A DNA stretch of 64,000 bases from Muraenolepis orangiensis (lineage: Eukaryota > Chordata > Actinopteri > Gadiformes > Muraenolepididae), in the NCBI GenBank assembly GCA_027704905.1, contig CM051020.1, forward strand, positions 17,352,496-17,416,495, written 5' to 3'. Both the position numbers and the translations under genes were made by a program. The notes under the pieces were generated by a model. It was not told the DNA's origin. It did no database searches and saw only the letters and a list, made by a program, of their open reading frames with translations. Each line of letters begins with the position of its first letter. The first letter of the stretch is position 1. Below, one piece after another: positions 1-63,489 of this stretch.

Positions 1-590
1 GGTGATGGTGGTGAGGGTGGAGTGGGTGGTTGGGGTGATGGTGGAGTGGGTGGTTGGGGTGATGGTGGTGAGGGTGGTTGGGGTGATGGTGGTGAGGGTG
101 GAGTGGGTGGTTGGGGTGATGGTGGTGAGGGTGGAGTGGGTGGCTGAGGTGAGGGTGGTGAGGGTGGAGTGGGTGGTTGGGGTGATGGTGGAGTGGGTGG
201 TTGGGGTGATGGTGGTGAGGGTGGAGTGGGTGGTTGGGGTGATGGTGGTGAGGGTGGAGTGGGTGGTTGAGGTGAGGGTGGTGAGGGTGGAGTGGGTGGT
301 TGGGGTGATGGTGGTGATGGTGGAGTGGGTGGTTGAGGTGATGGTGGTGAGGGTGGAGTGGGTGGTTGGGGTGATGGTGGAGTGGGTGGTTGGGGTGATG
401 GTGGTGATGGTGGAGTGGGTGGTTGGGGTGATGGTGGTGAGGGTGGAGTGGGTGGTTGGGGTGAGGGTGGAGTGGGTGGTTGAGGTGATGGTGGTGAGGG
501 TGGAGTGGGTGGTTGAGGTGATGGTGGAGTGGGTGGTGAGGTGATGGTGGTGAGGGTGGAGTGGGTGGTTGGGGTGATGGTCTTGGAGGA
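1..590. repeat. G-rich minisatellite
   Basis: Tandem array built from GGTGATGGTGGTGAGGGTGG and GAGTGGGTGGTTG blocks in variable order, running from the window edge. It is open in one frame for 180 codons only because the repeat lacks stops; the V/G/E/W-only translation is not a protein signature. Confidence 0.95.
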
Positions 591-935
591 GGGGTAAAGT
601 TGTGTTTCGTCCACATAGCAATGAAAGCGGAGACCCAGGGGAAGTCTATACAGGATGAAGAGGGGGGTGGGGCAAGCACTGATCCTTGGGGGACACCATG
701 AGTGACTGGGGCGGTGGACGATTGGCAGTGGTTTATGGAGATGTATTGGTGTTTGTCAGAGAGGTAGGAGGTGAACCAGGAGAGGACAGTACCGGAAATG
801 CCAAGGAAGTGAAGGCGCGAGGGGAGGATGGAATCATTGATGGTGACGGCGGTGAGGTGAGGATAAGGATTGTTAGGGAGCCGGAGTCAGCAGAGAGAAG
901 GATGTCTTTTGTGATTTTCAGTCGTGCAGTTTCTG
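590..935 (-). mobile_element. LINE reverse-transcriptase fragment (degenerate)
   Basis: On the minus strand the translation contains SWFTSYLSDKHQYISIN, then GVPQGSVLAPPLFILY and FHCYVDETQLY. These are the RT palm motifs of fish non-LTR retrotransposons. The catalytic YADD is changed to YVDE, so the copy is dead. No flanking ends are recognisable; the G-rich array abuts one side. Confidence 0.75.
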
Positions 936-954
936 TACTGTGAAAAGTGCGGAA

Positions 955-1165
955 GCAGAATTGTCATAAATCTATCTATCATATACAGTATCTATCATAA
1001 ATCTATCATATATCTATTTATCTATCTACCTATTTATCATATATATATCATATATCTATACATTTATCTACCTATCTATCATATATTTATTATATATTAA
1101 TTGATCTATCAATCTATCTATCATATATCTATTTATCTATCTACCTATCTATCATCTATCTATAC
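955..1165. repeat. TATC-type microsatellite
   Basis: (TATC)/(ATAT) rich tract with CTATCTATCATATA blocks. The same motif reappears at 2795-2920 and 5366-5705. Confidence 0.9.
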
Positions 1166-1187
1166 AACCAAGTCCAAGTCCAACCAA

Positions 1188-2795
1188 GATGGCGGTGTGT
1201 ACACATCGCGACGCCCAGCGTCTGACCAGTTTTTGCAAATTAGCGGTAATCTACCTAACAATTTGAAGTCTGTTCACACAAAACAGTCTTGCTTTTATAA
1301 TGTACACCCGACAAGATATTTTTGAAATTGGATAACAACATTCTGGCAACTTTATCGGCGATCTTCAACTCCACGCTGAAACTCGGAGACAACGTAAACA
1401 CAGGAGAGGAAGCCGCGGAGGGCTGTGAGCTAAGCTAAGAGCTAACCCACATTGCCCATCGCTACCCAGCGGTTTCCTCGCCAGTGTACGGTCTCTGGCA
1501 AACTAAATGGATGAACTGCGGCTGCGAATCATCAACCATAAATGGATTAAGGATTGCAACTTGATGATGATGATGATTTTATTTTTATTGAACAGTGCTA
1601 TTGTGCTAACGGGGCTCACTCTACACAGAGCAAACAGGTCAGCTGGGGGCTCTGGTAAAACCAGGGGTGGAGGTTATTGTATTAACGAGGCTTGGTGCAC
1701 AGACACTATCACCATTGAGAGCCACTGCTCTGCTAACGTACAATACCTTATGGTTAAATGTGGACCCTTTTACCAACATTCAAGATTCAAGATTCAAGAT
1801 GACTTTATTTATCCCGAGGGAAATTAAGGTGTAACAGTTGAAACAGGGGGAATAAATGCACACAAAATATACTAATACCTAAAAGCTAAATAACAACAAA
1901 CTAAACTAAACTAAGCTAGTATAAACAAAATATAACTAAATGAAATCTAAATGAAATCTAAATGTATTGACAGATGAATTGCACAATTGACAGTATTATT
2001 ACAGTAATACGTAGGTATATACAATAAACAACAATACGTATAGTGCAAATTGGCATAATAAACAGCTACCATTATAACATTATAACTGCGGCTTACATGC
2101 CTCCAGATGCTAATGTTAAGCTAGCTATGAAGGAACTTTACTCTGCTATTAACAAACAGCAGAACTCCCACCCAGAGCCCTGTTGCCCTCACCCCCATCA
2201 TCATGAAGTGCTTCGAGAGGCTGGTCCTGCCTCAACTCAAATCTGGCTACTAACCCTCACTGGATAAACATCAATTTGCTTACCGTGAGAACAGGAGCAC
2301 AGAGGATGCCATCTCCTCAGCCCTTTACTGCTCTCTCCCACCTGGATGAGAGCAAGTTTGCAGACGACACAACGGTGGTGGGCCTCATCATAAACAACGA
2401 TGAGGCAGCCTACAGGGAGGAGGTCCAGCACCTGGTGGCGTGGTGGTGCGCCGACAACAACCTGGCCCTCAACACCAAGAAGACCAAGGTGCTGATCATG
2501 GACTTCAGAAAGACCAGAGATGGTGTGCCCATCCTCATCAATGGGGCGGAGGTCGAGCGTGTCTCCAGCTTCCAATTCCTTGGGGTCCACATCTCCGAGG
2601 ACCTCTCCTGGTCCCTCAACACGGCCTCACTGGTAAAGAAGGCTCACCAGCGTCTCTTCTTCCTGAGGAGACTGAGGAAAGCCCACCTGTCCCCTCAGAT
2701 TCTGGTGAACTTTTACCGGTGTGCCATTGAAAGCGTCCTCACCAACTGCCTCACAGTGTTGTACGGCAACTGCACTGTCTCAGACCGGAATCCGC
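1188..2795 (+). mobile_element. L2/Rex-like LINE, internally deleted
   Basis: Begins with an AAGATGGCGG 5' end. It then gives endonuclease-type peptides (VLTGLTLHRANRSAGG, SHCSANVQYLMVKC, ITAAYMPPDANVKLAM). After a deletion it gives RT peptides HQFAYRENRSTEDAI, KFADDTTVVGLI, RVSSFQFLGVHISEDLSW and FLRRLRKAHLSPQILVNFYR. A separate fragment sits inside it at 1783-2050. The 3' end is lost at about 2795, where satellite begins. Frames are broken, so this is a relic. Assignment to the L2/Rex group rests on recognising these peptides. Confidence 0.8.
1783..2050 (-). mobile_element. nested retroposon 3'-tail fragment
   Basis: Starts with the iterated ATTCAAGATTCAAGATGAC tail followed by TTTATTTATCCCGAGGG, a common 3' end of fish retroposons read on the minus strand. 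It interrupts the endonuclease-like reading of the host LINE, which resumes after about 2050. Confidence 0.65.
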
Positions 2796-2920
2796 TATCA
2801 TATATATATATACATATATATACAGTATATATATAATATATAATATATCTATCATATATCTATCTATCATATATCTATCATAAACTGTATATATCTTATA
2901 TCCATCTGTCATATATATTA
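2795..2920. repeat. TATC/TA satellite, left flank of DNA transposon
   Basis: TATATATAC, CTATCATATA and AAACTGTATATATCTTATAT blocks. The same blocks continue at 5366 on the other side of the transposon, so the transposon landed inside one array. Confidence 0.9.
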
Positions 2921-5365
2921 GGGTGCATCAAAATACACAATTTCAGCATATTGATTATTATATTCGAAGTGTTACCATCCATGCAAAAACAAATTCAATA
3001 TTTTCACGATACGTTGTCATCTAGAGGTTGAACGGCACAGCAGCTTTTATGGCAAAAGGGGGTAACCGGCACCCATTGGAGAGCCATGAAAAAGCGGAAT
3101 GTTTTCAATGTTTGGTTTCAAGAAGAAGAAACAAGCCATGTGACAAAGAAGAAGAAACCCATGTGGCAACATGTCTCGGCACATTCTGCAGGCCAGGTGT
3201 TTCAATGAGGCTACAGCTTGACTGGTAGTTGCAATGGAGCACAGGCTGGACTCCACATCCCCCTTTGGTCTCCACACACGAGCAGCTGATCGTAAATCCG
3301 GAGGACATTGCTTTCCTGGCCTGCATGAATAGCAACAGAGTGGCCACATTTGAAGCGTTCGATACCAAGCTTCAATCCAAGGTGAAACAGCGACAGAAGC
3401 GCGAAGCAGCCCAGCAGGCACACCTAACCAAAAAGCAGCAGGAAATGACTGCGATATCGATTGCAATGACGATAAAACAGCTAATCCGCCGGCGGAGAAC
3501 ACACCCACCCGCAAGCATAAAAAGACTGTCACTGGCTACACGGTTGAAGATCACACCAATGCAGCAGGCTGCCTTCACGCGCAGCCTGATTGAGGACTCA
3601 CGTGGCAATTGGTCAAAGGTCTCCACATCCTACGCAACAGCAGACCGAGAGCGCCGCCACACGCTGAAGGCCATCAGTGAGGAACAGCATGAGCAGTGGA
3701 CATAACCTCCAATGTGCACCCTGCACTGGGACAGCAAGTTGACACCAATGCTTACCAATGTGCGCCAGTTGCGTCTGACAGTGGTGGTCGGAGATGCGGA
3801 GTGACTCAAACTGCATGGTGTCCCAGCATATATGAAGGGAACTGACAAGCCATGTGGAATGATTATCGTCCGGCTGATATGCAAGCTGCTGCAGGGTGGT
3901 GCTGCACCGATTTGGTTGTCAACATGGCATTTGACACCACCTCGTCAAACACTGGCCATCTCACGGAAGCCTGCATTGCCATCCAGCTCTCACTGGGTCG
4001 ACCACTGCTCTGGTCCGAGTGCCGGACCAGAGCAGCCACATGTTTCAGCCACATTTTGACTGACCTCAAGGTAGAGACGTCACACTCGCCAGAGGTTACA
4101 TTGTTTACACTGCTCCGTGACAACTGGGACCTGGTACCACATAAGGACAGCCACCGTTCCTGGGCAAGATGCGTGCTGAACTCATTGAGTACACTGCAGG
4201 AGTGCTCGACTACAAGTTGGTGCAGCTGTGTCTTGTGTATCTGAGTGCAGACGGTGCAGCACACACTCCAGTTACCTTAATAACGGCCGGGAGCACTGCA
4301 CAAGGCGCGGTGGATGGCCATGCTACTGTACAGTTGGCGTTTGTCTTAACTTCCTTACGCACATCTACGCAACGTGGTGGCTGACCTGCGACACAGTTGT
4401 AGATGCCGCATGGAATGACCTCACACTCTACCAACACCTGTACGCGTACAAGGTTGTTGACGAGGGCATTGCAGCATCGGTAATCAAAGCACTGGAGCTG
4501 CACCTATGGTACCTGACAGGTGAGATGCTGCCCCTGGCACTCTTCAGCACCAAGGTGCCAGTTGGCGAGTGGTGCGCACTTGAAGATTCCATCTTGGAGC
4601 ACAAGCCGGCGAACCTCCCCATGCGAGCCCTACAGCTCCGATTTGGCACTCTCACTCTCACCGACCAGCAGCTTGCTTGACCTCGCCAACCCAGACTGCT
4701 GGTTCGGCATGCACGAGCTTGCCAGATAGGATGTGCCGAGGGTGGTGTCAAACTCACATCAGACTTTGTGGCAGCAGCCAGGAGCGAGGAGCACCTGCAA
4801 AATGTGCTGCAGGTAGTTAAGCATCACCGCTCTAAAGAGCCACATCTGCAAGCTGGACCAGGACGAGGACTCTAGGATTCTTACATTAATATAAAAGTGG
4901 GCCGTTTCTCCACTAATGAGTGGTTTTGGTGAAAAATAAATGCTTGCAATCAACTCAGAATCATGGAAAACCCCTAGTTTGACCCCTCACAAGTTACTCA
5001 TGGCAAAACTTTACACTCGATTTGTTCGAAAATCGGTTACGGTTAACCCAACTTCAGCAGTTTCTTACGGGAGTTGTATTTCAACATTTTAATAGATGTT
5101 GTAACACACCTTTACAAATACATTAGTGAATACATGTCATGGTAACAATTTAGTTCCTAGATTTTGTTATGTTTCCCTTACTACTAGGAAAACACACAAG
5201 ACAGCCCATTTTCATATTTTTCACATGCTGCGTGTTCTACCCCTAAATCTCAATGATTTTTCCAAAACTTTGCAAATGTCATTTTTATGTGTGTCCGAAC
5301 AAAATGCAACCCCAGACAGTTTGATATGTTGAGATTAAAAATGTTTATTGCAATTTGATGCACCC
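2921..5365 (+). mobile_element. 2.4 kb DNA transposon with TIRs and decayed transposase
   Basis: Left end GGGTGCATCAAA (2921-2932) and right end TTTGATGCACCC (5354-5365) are perfect inverted repeats, flanked by TA (and by identical satellite). Plus-strand reading fragments at 3229-3705, 3852-4244 and 4228-4680 include NMAFDTTSSNTGHLTEAC, LGRPLLWSECR and WYLTGEMLPLALFS, which look like a widespread animal transposase-like family with a FDTTSSNTG motif. The superfamily is not assigned here. Several frameshifts and stops make it non-autonomous. Confidence 0.8.
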
Positions 5366-5705
5366 TAATATATCTATCATATATCTATCATATATCTATC
5401 TATCATATATCTATCATAAACTGTATATATCTTATATCCATCTATCATATATCTATCTATCATATAACCCTCTATCATATATCTATCATAAATATGTTAT
5501 ATATCTATCATATAGATATATATAATATATAACACCAATTAAACATACGCTTACTACCATTTTAAGATTCAAGATTTGTATTAAGTACAATGGAATGCTT
5601 ACCCCATATATATCATATATCTATCATATACAGTATATAATATATCTATCATATATCTATATATCATACATACATATATAAATATATTTATCATATATCT
5701 GTCTA
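5366..5705. repeat. TATC/TA satellite, right flank of DNA transposon
   Basis: CTATCATATATCTATCATAT blocks. The AAACTGTATATATCTTATAT block seen left of the transposon is repeated here. A retroposon-tail fragment interrupts it at 5565-5606. Confidence 0.9.
5565..5606 (-). mobile_element. short retroposon-tail fragment
   Basis: AAGATTCAAGATTTGTATTA followed by AGTACAATGGAATGCTTACC resembles the 3' tail of fish LINE/SINE copies on the minus strand. It is only about 40 bp. Confidence 0.4.
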
Positions 5706-6078
5706 TATGTCTCTCTCTCTACCTGGCTCTTTCTCTACCTGTCTGTCTCTCTATATGTCTCTCTACCTGTCTGTATGTCTCTCCATCTGTCTCTATCTGT
5801 CTCTCTACCTCTATCTCTACCTGTCTGTCTCTCTCAACTTGTCTGTCGCTCAACCGGTCTCTCTATCTACCTGTCTGTCTCTCTACCTGTCTGCTCTCTA
5901 CTTGTCTGTCTGTCTCTCTTCCTGTTTCTCTCTCTCTGCCTGTCTGCTCTCTACTTGTCTGTCTCTCTCTCTTCCTGTTTCTTTCTCTCTACCTGTCTGC
6001 ACTCTACCTGTCTGTCTGTCTCTCTTCCTGTTTCTCTCTCTCTACCTGTCTGTCGCCCTACCTGTCTGTCGCCCTACC
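5705..6078. repeat. CTGTCTGTCTCTCTAC pyrimidine microsatellite
   Basis: Irregular TCTCTACCTGTCTG repeats ending about 20 bp before the first recognisable piezo2 acceptor. It could serve as an extended pyrimidine tract for that acceptor. Confidence 0.9.
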
Positions 6079-6100
6079 AGTCTGTCTGGTTCTGATCCAG

Positions 6101-50851
<44,751 letters not shown>

Positions 50852-51076
50852 CACACGTTACTTTAACCTCACGTTAAGGGGGAGGATGGTCTGCAGTACT
50901 GACCAGCGGTTATCTAGTATGTACTTTCACTGTTACAACGATTGCTACGTCTTGTAGCGCCGACTGTGAACATTTATGGTAGAAAAGCTGAACCTAATTA
51001 TCAATGTGAATAACATTTATCTGGACTGAAATTCACCTGTGATTAAATGTTTCTCTTCATCTGGGACCTTCACTTC

Positions 51077-51082
51077 ATTAAA
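51077..51082 (+). promoter_or_regulatory. piezo2: candidate piezo2 polyadenylation signal ATTAAA
   Basis: ATTAAA 226 bases after the stop codon; an AATAAA at 51430-51435 is an alternative. No transcript evidence available. Confidence 0.4.
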
Positions 51083-51221
51083 TATATATATACACTAGAA
51101 GATATAGAAGTAAATAGTCTTCCTGCACACTTTAAATACTATATATACTGTATATAGAAACAAACAACTAGTGTGCTATGTGTAGGAAAAATTAAGAAAA
51201 ATGCAAGCTTGCTTTCATGTG

Positions 51222-51232
51222 TTTATTTTATT
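51222..51232 (-). promoter_or_regulatory. gnal: candidate gnal polyadenylation signals (overlapping AATAAA pair)
   Basis: The minus strand reads AATAAAATAAA here, 1.3 kb past the gnal stop. If used, the gnal 3'UTR contains the 40-bp array at 51640-52070 and ends about 150 bp from the piezo2 ATTAAA. Confidence 0.4.
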
Positions 51233-51639
51233 CTATTCCACCAAGCATTGCTAAAAAACAGTTTGGACTCTACTTCAGAACCAGTTTCAGACAGGTGAAT
51301 TCGAATCAGTTTCAGAAAGGTGAATTAGACTGTTTCAGACAGGTGAATTAGACTCTGTTTCAGACAGGTGAATTAGACTCTGTTTGTTGAGATCCAAGCT
51401 CAAGGCATCACATTATAAAAGATAGTTGTAATAAATAATGATAGTTCTGTACAAAGTGTTCCCGAACTAAGTCTTGTGGTCGCTCCGTTGAGCTATAAAC
51501 ATAAACTTATATATTATCATATACTTATATACAGCTCCATTAGTTAGATACAGGTGTATCAGTACAGCTGTCCACAATAAATCCCATTCACCAATTAATG
51601 TCCCACACAAATATAAATAAATATTAGTTAGAAACCAAG

Positions 51640-52070
51640 CAACCGCTAGGACAGCATGTTAGCATGTTGTAGCTTTACCACCACGAGAGGATAGCATGTT
51701 AGCATGTTGTAGCTTTACAACCGCTAGAGGAAAGCATGTTAGCATGTTGTAGATTTACAACCGCTAGAGGATAGCATGTAAGCATGTTGTTGCTTTACAA
51801 CCGCTAGAGGATAGCATGTTAACATGTTGTAGCTTTACAACTACTAGAGGATAGCATGTTCGCATGTTGCACCTTTACAACCGCTAGAGAATAGCATATT
51901 CGCCTGTTGTAGCTTTACAACCGCTAGAGGATAGCATGTTGTAGCTTTACAACCGCTAGATAGCATGTTAGCATGTTGTAGTTTTACAACCGCTAGAGGA
52001 TAGCATGTTAGCATGTTGTAACTTTACAACCGCTAGAGGATAGCATGTTAGCATGTTGTAGCTTTACAAC
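51640..52070. repeat. ~40-bp minisatellite between piezo2 and gnal
   Basis: About ten copies with TTTACAACCGCTAGAGGATA and GCATGTTAGCATGTTGTAG. Located between the two stop codons, probably within the gnal 3'UTR. Confidence 0.94.
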
Positions 52071-52535
52071 AGGCTAATATTCTAGTGCTACATCAGTAGT
52101 GCATCAAAACTCCCTAACCCTAACCACTTAATATAATAATAAAAGAGATAGAAAACCCTTCCTTATATATATGTATATATATCTTAATAAAACACTGATA
52201 TATATATGTATATATATATATATCTTAGTGACAAAGAAACTATGAGTAAAAATGTACTAATAAAGCGCATCATTTAACGGTTCAGTTACAATGACAGGCT
52301 AGCTGCTGCTAACCGTAAGTTTTACAAGTTACACGTAACCTGGATGACCTCTGACCTTAACCTGGCAGGTTACAGAACATAAGGATGACCTCTGACCTGA
52401 AAGTTTTAAGCGGGCTTACCAAACCAAAGTCACCTGACACCACGGTTAAACAAATATAAATAGTATTGACCTTTAATTATAAAGCGTCTATGGACCAAAC
52501 TACAAGGCCTCCTGACTGGCGGATGGGAGGACCAA

Positions 52536-61148
<8,613 letters not shown>

Positions 61149-61154
61149 AATAAC

Positions 61155-61412
61155 TCAGGACCACAGCCTCTCCTCGTAGTAAAGAGTCTTAGGCAGCGGG
61201 CATGTGATGGTACCGCCCTGCTGATGGTCTTTATCCTCCCAGAACCATCTGTTTGGATCGACGAGCTTCAAGCAGCGGTCCTGTCCAGTACCTGGTTCAG
61301 TACATGGTCCTATACAGCGGTCCGGTCCATGGTCCGGTGGTTCAGTACATGGTCCGGTACATGGTTCAGTACATGGTCCGGTACCGAGTTCAGTAGCTGC
61401 TGTTGATACCAA
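61155..61412 (-). other. 85-codon upstream ORF in frame with gnal
   Basis: Minus-strand ORF in the gnal 5' flank ending TGA at 61155-61157, two codons before the gnal ATG and in the same frame. Part of it is a repeat (GPCTEPCTGPCTEP). No family match recognised; it may be only 5'UTR sequence. Confidence 0.35.
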
Positions 61413-61419
61413 GTGGAGA

Positions 61420-61860
61420 CACGGCGCCTCGCAGCAGCATCTTCAGTCCTCTGCTCCGCCTAAACTACCGTAAACATCCTAATAGACACAGCGCCTCGCA
61501 GCAGCATCTTCAGTCCTCTGCTCCGCCTCAACTACCGTAAACATCCTAATAGACACAGCGCCTCGCAGCAGCATCTTCAGTCCTCTGCTCCGCCTCAACT
61601 ACCGTAAACATCATAATAGACAGCGCCTCGCAGCAGCATCTTCAGTCCTCAACTACCGTAAACATCCTAATAGACAGCGCCCCGCATCTTCAGTCCTCTG
61701 CTCCGCCTCAACTACCGTAAATATCCTAATAGACACAGCGCCTCGCAGCAGCTCGTCAGTCCTCTGCTCCGCCTCAACTACCGTAAACATCCTAATAGAC
61801 AGCGCCTTGCAGCAGCATCTTCAGTCTTCTGCTCCGCCTCAACTACCGTAAACAACATTA
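61420..61860. repeat. ~67-bp GC-rich minisatellite in the gnal 5' flank
   Basis: Six to seven copies with GCGCCTCGCAGCAGCATCTT and CTCTGCTCCGCCTCAACTAC. About 300-700 bp upstream of the gnal ATG, so probably promoter-proximal. 61860-62140 beyond it shows no recognisable feature. Confidence 0.94.
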
Positions 61861-62139
61861 GAGCTGAACCCTTTAAAATAAGAGCCCAAGTCACATGTCG
61901 TACCACTGTCTTACCCACAGCACATCTAACCATCATGTGATGTATTTACGTGTTAGTTCCATTTATGAAAGTTATAAAGTTGTATGGTATGATCTAGTGG
62001 CATTAAAGAGTTATTACATTTAATATGCCATTAGAATGCCATTTATTTCCACTACATTTGCAGTGACAGGGTTGGAGTCCCTGTTCTTATTTTTGAAGCA
62101 AAGAACTCAAATGAGACTGAATGATATTTATTAACAGAA

Positions 62140-62337
62140 AAGATAATAATAATGCCGGCTTTTATATAGCGCTTTTATCCAAAGCACATCACCGACGGCG
62201 GAGCCAGCCATGCAAGGGACCGCCAGCACGTCAGGAGCAGTTGGGGTGTGGGGTGCTCAAGGACACCGACAGTGTTTGCTAGGACCTTTCGGTTGTGAGG
62301 CGACCGCTCTACCTCCTAAACTATAATGCCGCCATAG
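62140..62337 (-). mobile_element. tRNA-derived SINE (minus strand)
   Basis: On the minus strand GGCGGCATTATAGTTTAGGA then GGTAGAGCGGTCGCCTCACA forms a tRNA-like head like that at 53168. The end GCGCTATATAAAAGCCGGCA with ATTATT repeats is a tail. B box degenerate. Confidence 0.65.
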
Positions 62338-62348
62338 ATCAAACAGTT

Positions 62349-62412
62349 TCATTCATTTATACTCTTCTTTCTATAGTCTTCATCTTGTGTTTTGTCTTCC
62401 ATGGATGCCAGC
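62349..62412 (-). CDS. unidentified gene, last exon
   Basis: Acceptor TGTTCTAG, phase 2; LASMEDKTQDEDYRKKSINE, stop TGA at 62349-62351. Confidence 0.62.
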
Positions 62413-63475
62413 CTAGAACATTAGAAGGAGACACTTTGAAATGACACATTTAAAAGTATTATTGTGTGCGTGTGTGTGTGTGAACTGACCTATGCTGTTG
62501 TTGGTCACAGAACGAAGCAACAGACTGAAGTTCACATCTGAAGAAGTTCTGCAAGACAGACAGACAGTCAGAGACAGGGAGAGAGACAGACAGCAGCTAG
62601 ACAGTCAGAGACAGGGAGAGAGACAGACAGCAGCTAGACAGTCAGAGACAGGGAGAGAGACAGACAGCAGCTAGACAGGAAGAGAGCGACAGAGAGAGAG
62701 AGAGCTGGACATCAGCTGGACAGACAGTGTTTTAACTGAAAGTCGACTGGCAGTGTTTTAGTTGAGTTTATTTGACAGTAGAAGGCCTACTAGTATCTCT
62801 GTCTCCATGTTTGAAAGGTTCTTCAGCAGGTCATCCAGTTGTTTCATGTGATTCACAACATGCGTCTGGAACCTCTGCAACAGGAGTAATCTTTACAGAG
62901 AGAGAGACGGGTATTATAACATTGATTATTATAGAGTTATATAGTTAGTCAACACACACACACTGATATTATAACCCTTATTATTATATAGTTATATAGT
63001 TAGTCAACACACACTGATATTATAACCCTTATTATTATATAGTTATAGTTAATCAAAACACTGGTATTATAACCTTTATTATTATATAGTTAGTTAGTCA
63101 AAACACTGGTATTATAACCTTTATTATTATATAGTTATATAGTAAGTCAACACACACTGTTATTATAACCCTAATTATTATTGTATAGTTATATTGTTTG
63201 TTATGTAGTTAGTGAACACACCTACACAGTCTTCTGATAGTCTAGAGTGTTCTTATAGTTCTAGAGTGTTCCTATAGTCTAGAGTGTTCTTATAGTTCTA
63301 GAGTGTTCCTATAGCTCTAGAGAGTTCTGATAGTTCTAGAGTTTGGATGGTTCTACAGTGTTCTGATGGTTCTACAGTGTTCTGGAGGGTACCTGTGTTG
63401 ATGGACAGCTGTCAATAGAGACGAAACATTTTGTTGGCACTCTGTGAAAGACTCCCCGACTTCAGCTTCAATCCT
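62349..63475 (-). CDS. C-terminal four exons of an unidentified coiled-coil-like protein
   Basis: Four minus-strand exons with GT-AG borders and consistent phases give the last 95 residues: RIEAEVGESFTECQQNVSSL, FQTHVVNHMKQLDDLLKNLS, NFFRCELQSVASFCDQQQHR, LASMEDKTQDEDYRKKSINE, stop. Heptad-like spacing of L/V/I with many Q/E/K suggests a helical coiled coil. I do not recognise the family. Upstream exons lie beyond the right edge. Same strand as gnal, ending 1.2 kb upstream of the gnal ATG. Confidence 0.65.
62490..62548 (-). CDS. unidentified gene, penultimate exon
   Basis: Acceptor GTCTTGCAG, donor CATAG|GTCAG, phase 0 to 2; NFFRCELQSVASFCDQQQH. Confidence 0.65.
62553..62690. repeat. ~37-bp GACAGACAG repeat
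   Basis: Three copies of AGACAGTCAGAGACAGGGAG plus AGAGACAGACAGCAGCT, immediately upstream (gene strand) of the penultimate-exon acceptor. Confidence 0.93.
62791..62872 (-). CDS. unidentified gene, exon
   Basis: Acceptor TTGCAGAG (or TTGCAG two bases earlier), donor ATACTA|GTAGGC, phase 2 to 0; FQTHVVNHMKQLDDLLKNLS and NMETEIL. The AGAG acceptor keeps the frame. Confidence 0.62.
62930..63230. repeat. ~52-bp minisatellite
   Basis: Five copies with ATTATAACCCTTATTATTAT and ATAGTTAGTCAACACACAC. Confidence 0.93.
63230..63388. repeat. TCTAGAGTGTTCTTATAGT repeat
   Basis: About eight ~18-bp units of GTTCTAGAGTGTTC, ending near the donor of the neighbouring exon. Confidence 0.92.
63393..63475 (-). 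CDS. unidentified gene, first exon visible
   Basis: Acceptor TTCTGCAG, donor CACAG|GTACCC, ends in phase 2; RIEAEVGESFTECQQNVSSL and LTAVHQH. Start phase 0 assumed. Confidence 0.6.
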
Positions 63476-63489
63476 CTGCAGAACAAACA

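Noticed and set aside
2..544. 180-codon ORF with VVRVEWVVGVMV pattern
   Set aside because: Pure product of the G-rich minisatellite; no start context, no gene-like composition.
1..6100. Missing 5' exons of piezo2 and its promoter
   Set aside because: I searched for the N-terminal Piezo signature in the six-frame readings and saw only mobile elements and satellites; those exons are presumably upstream of the window.
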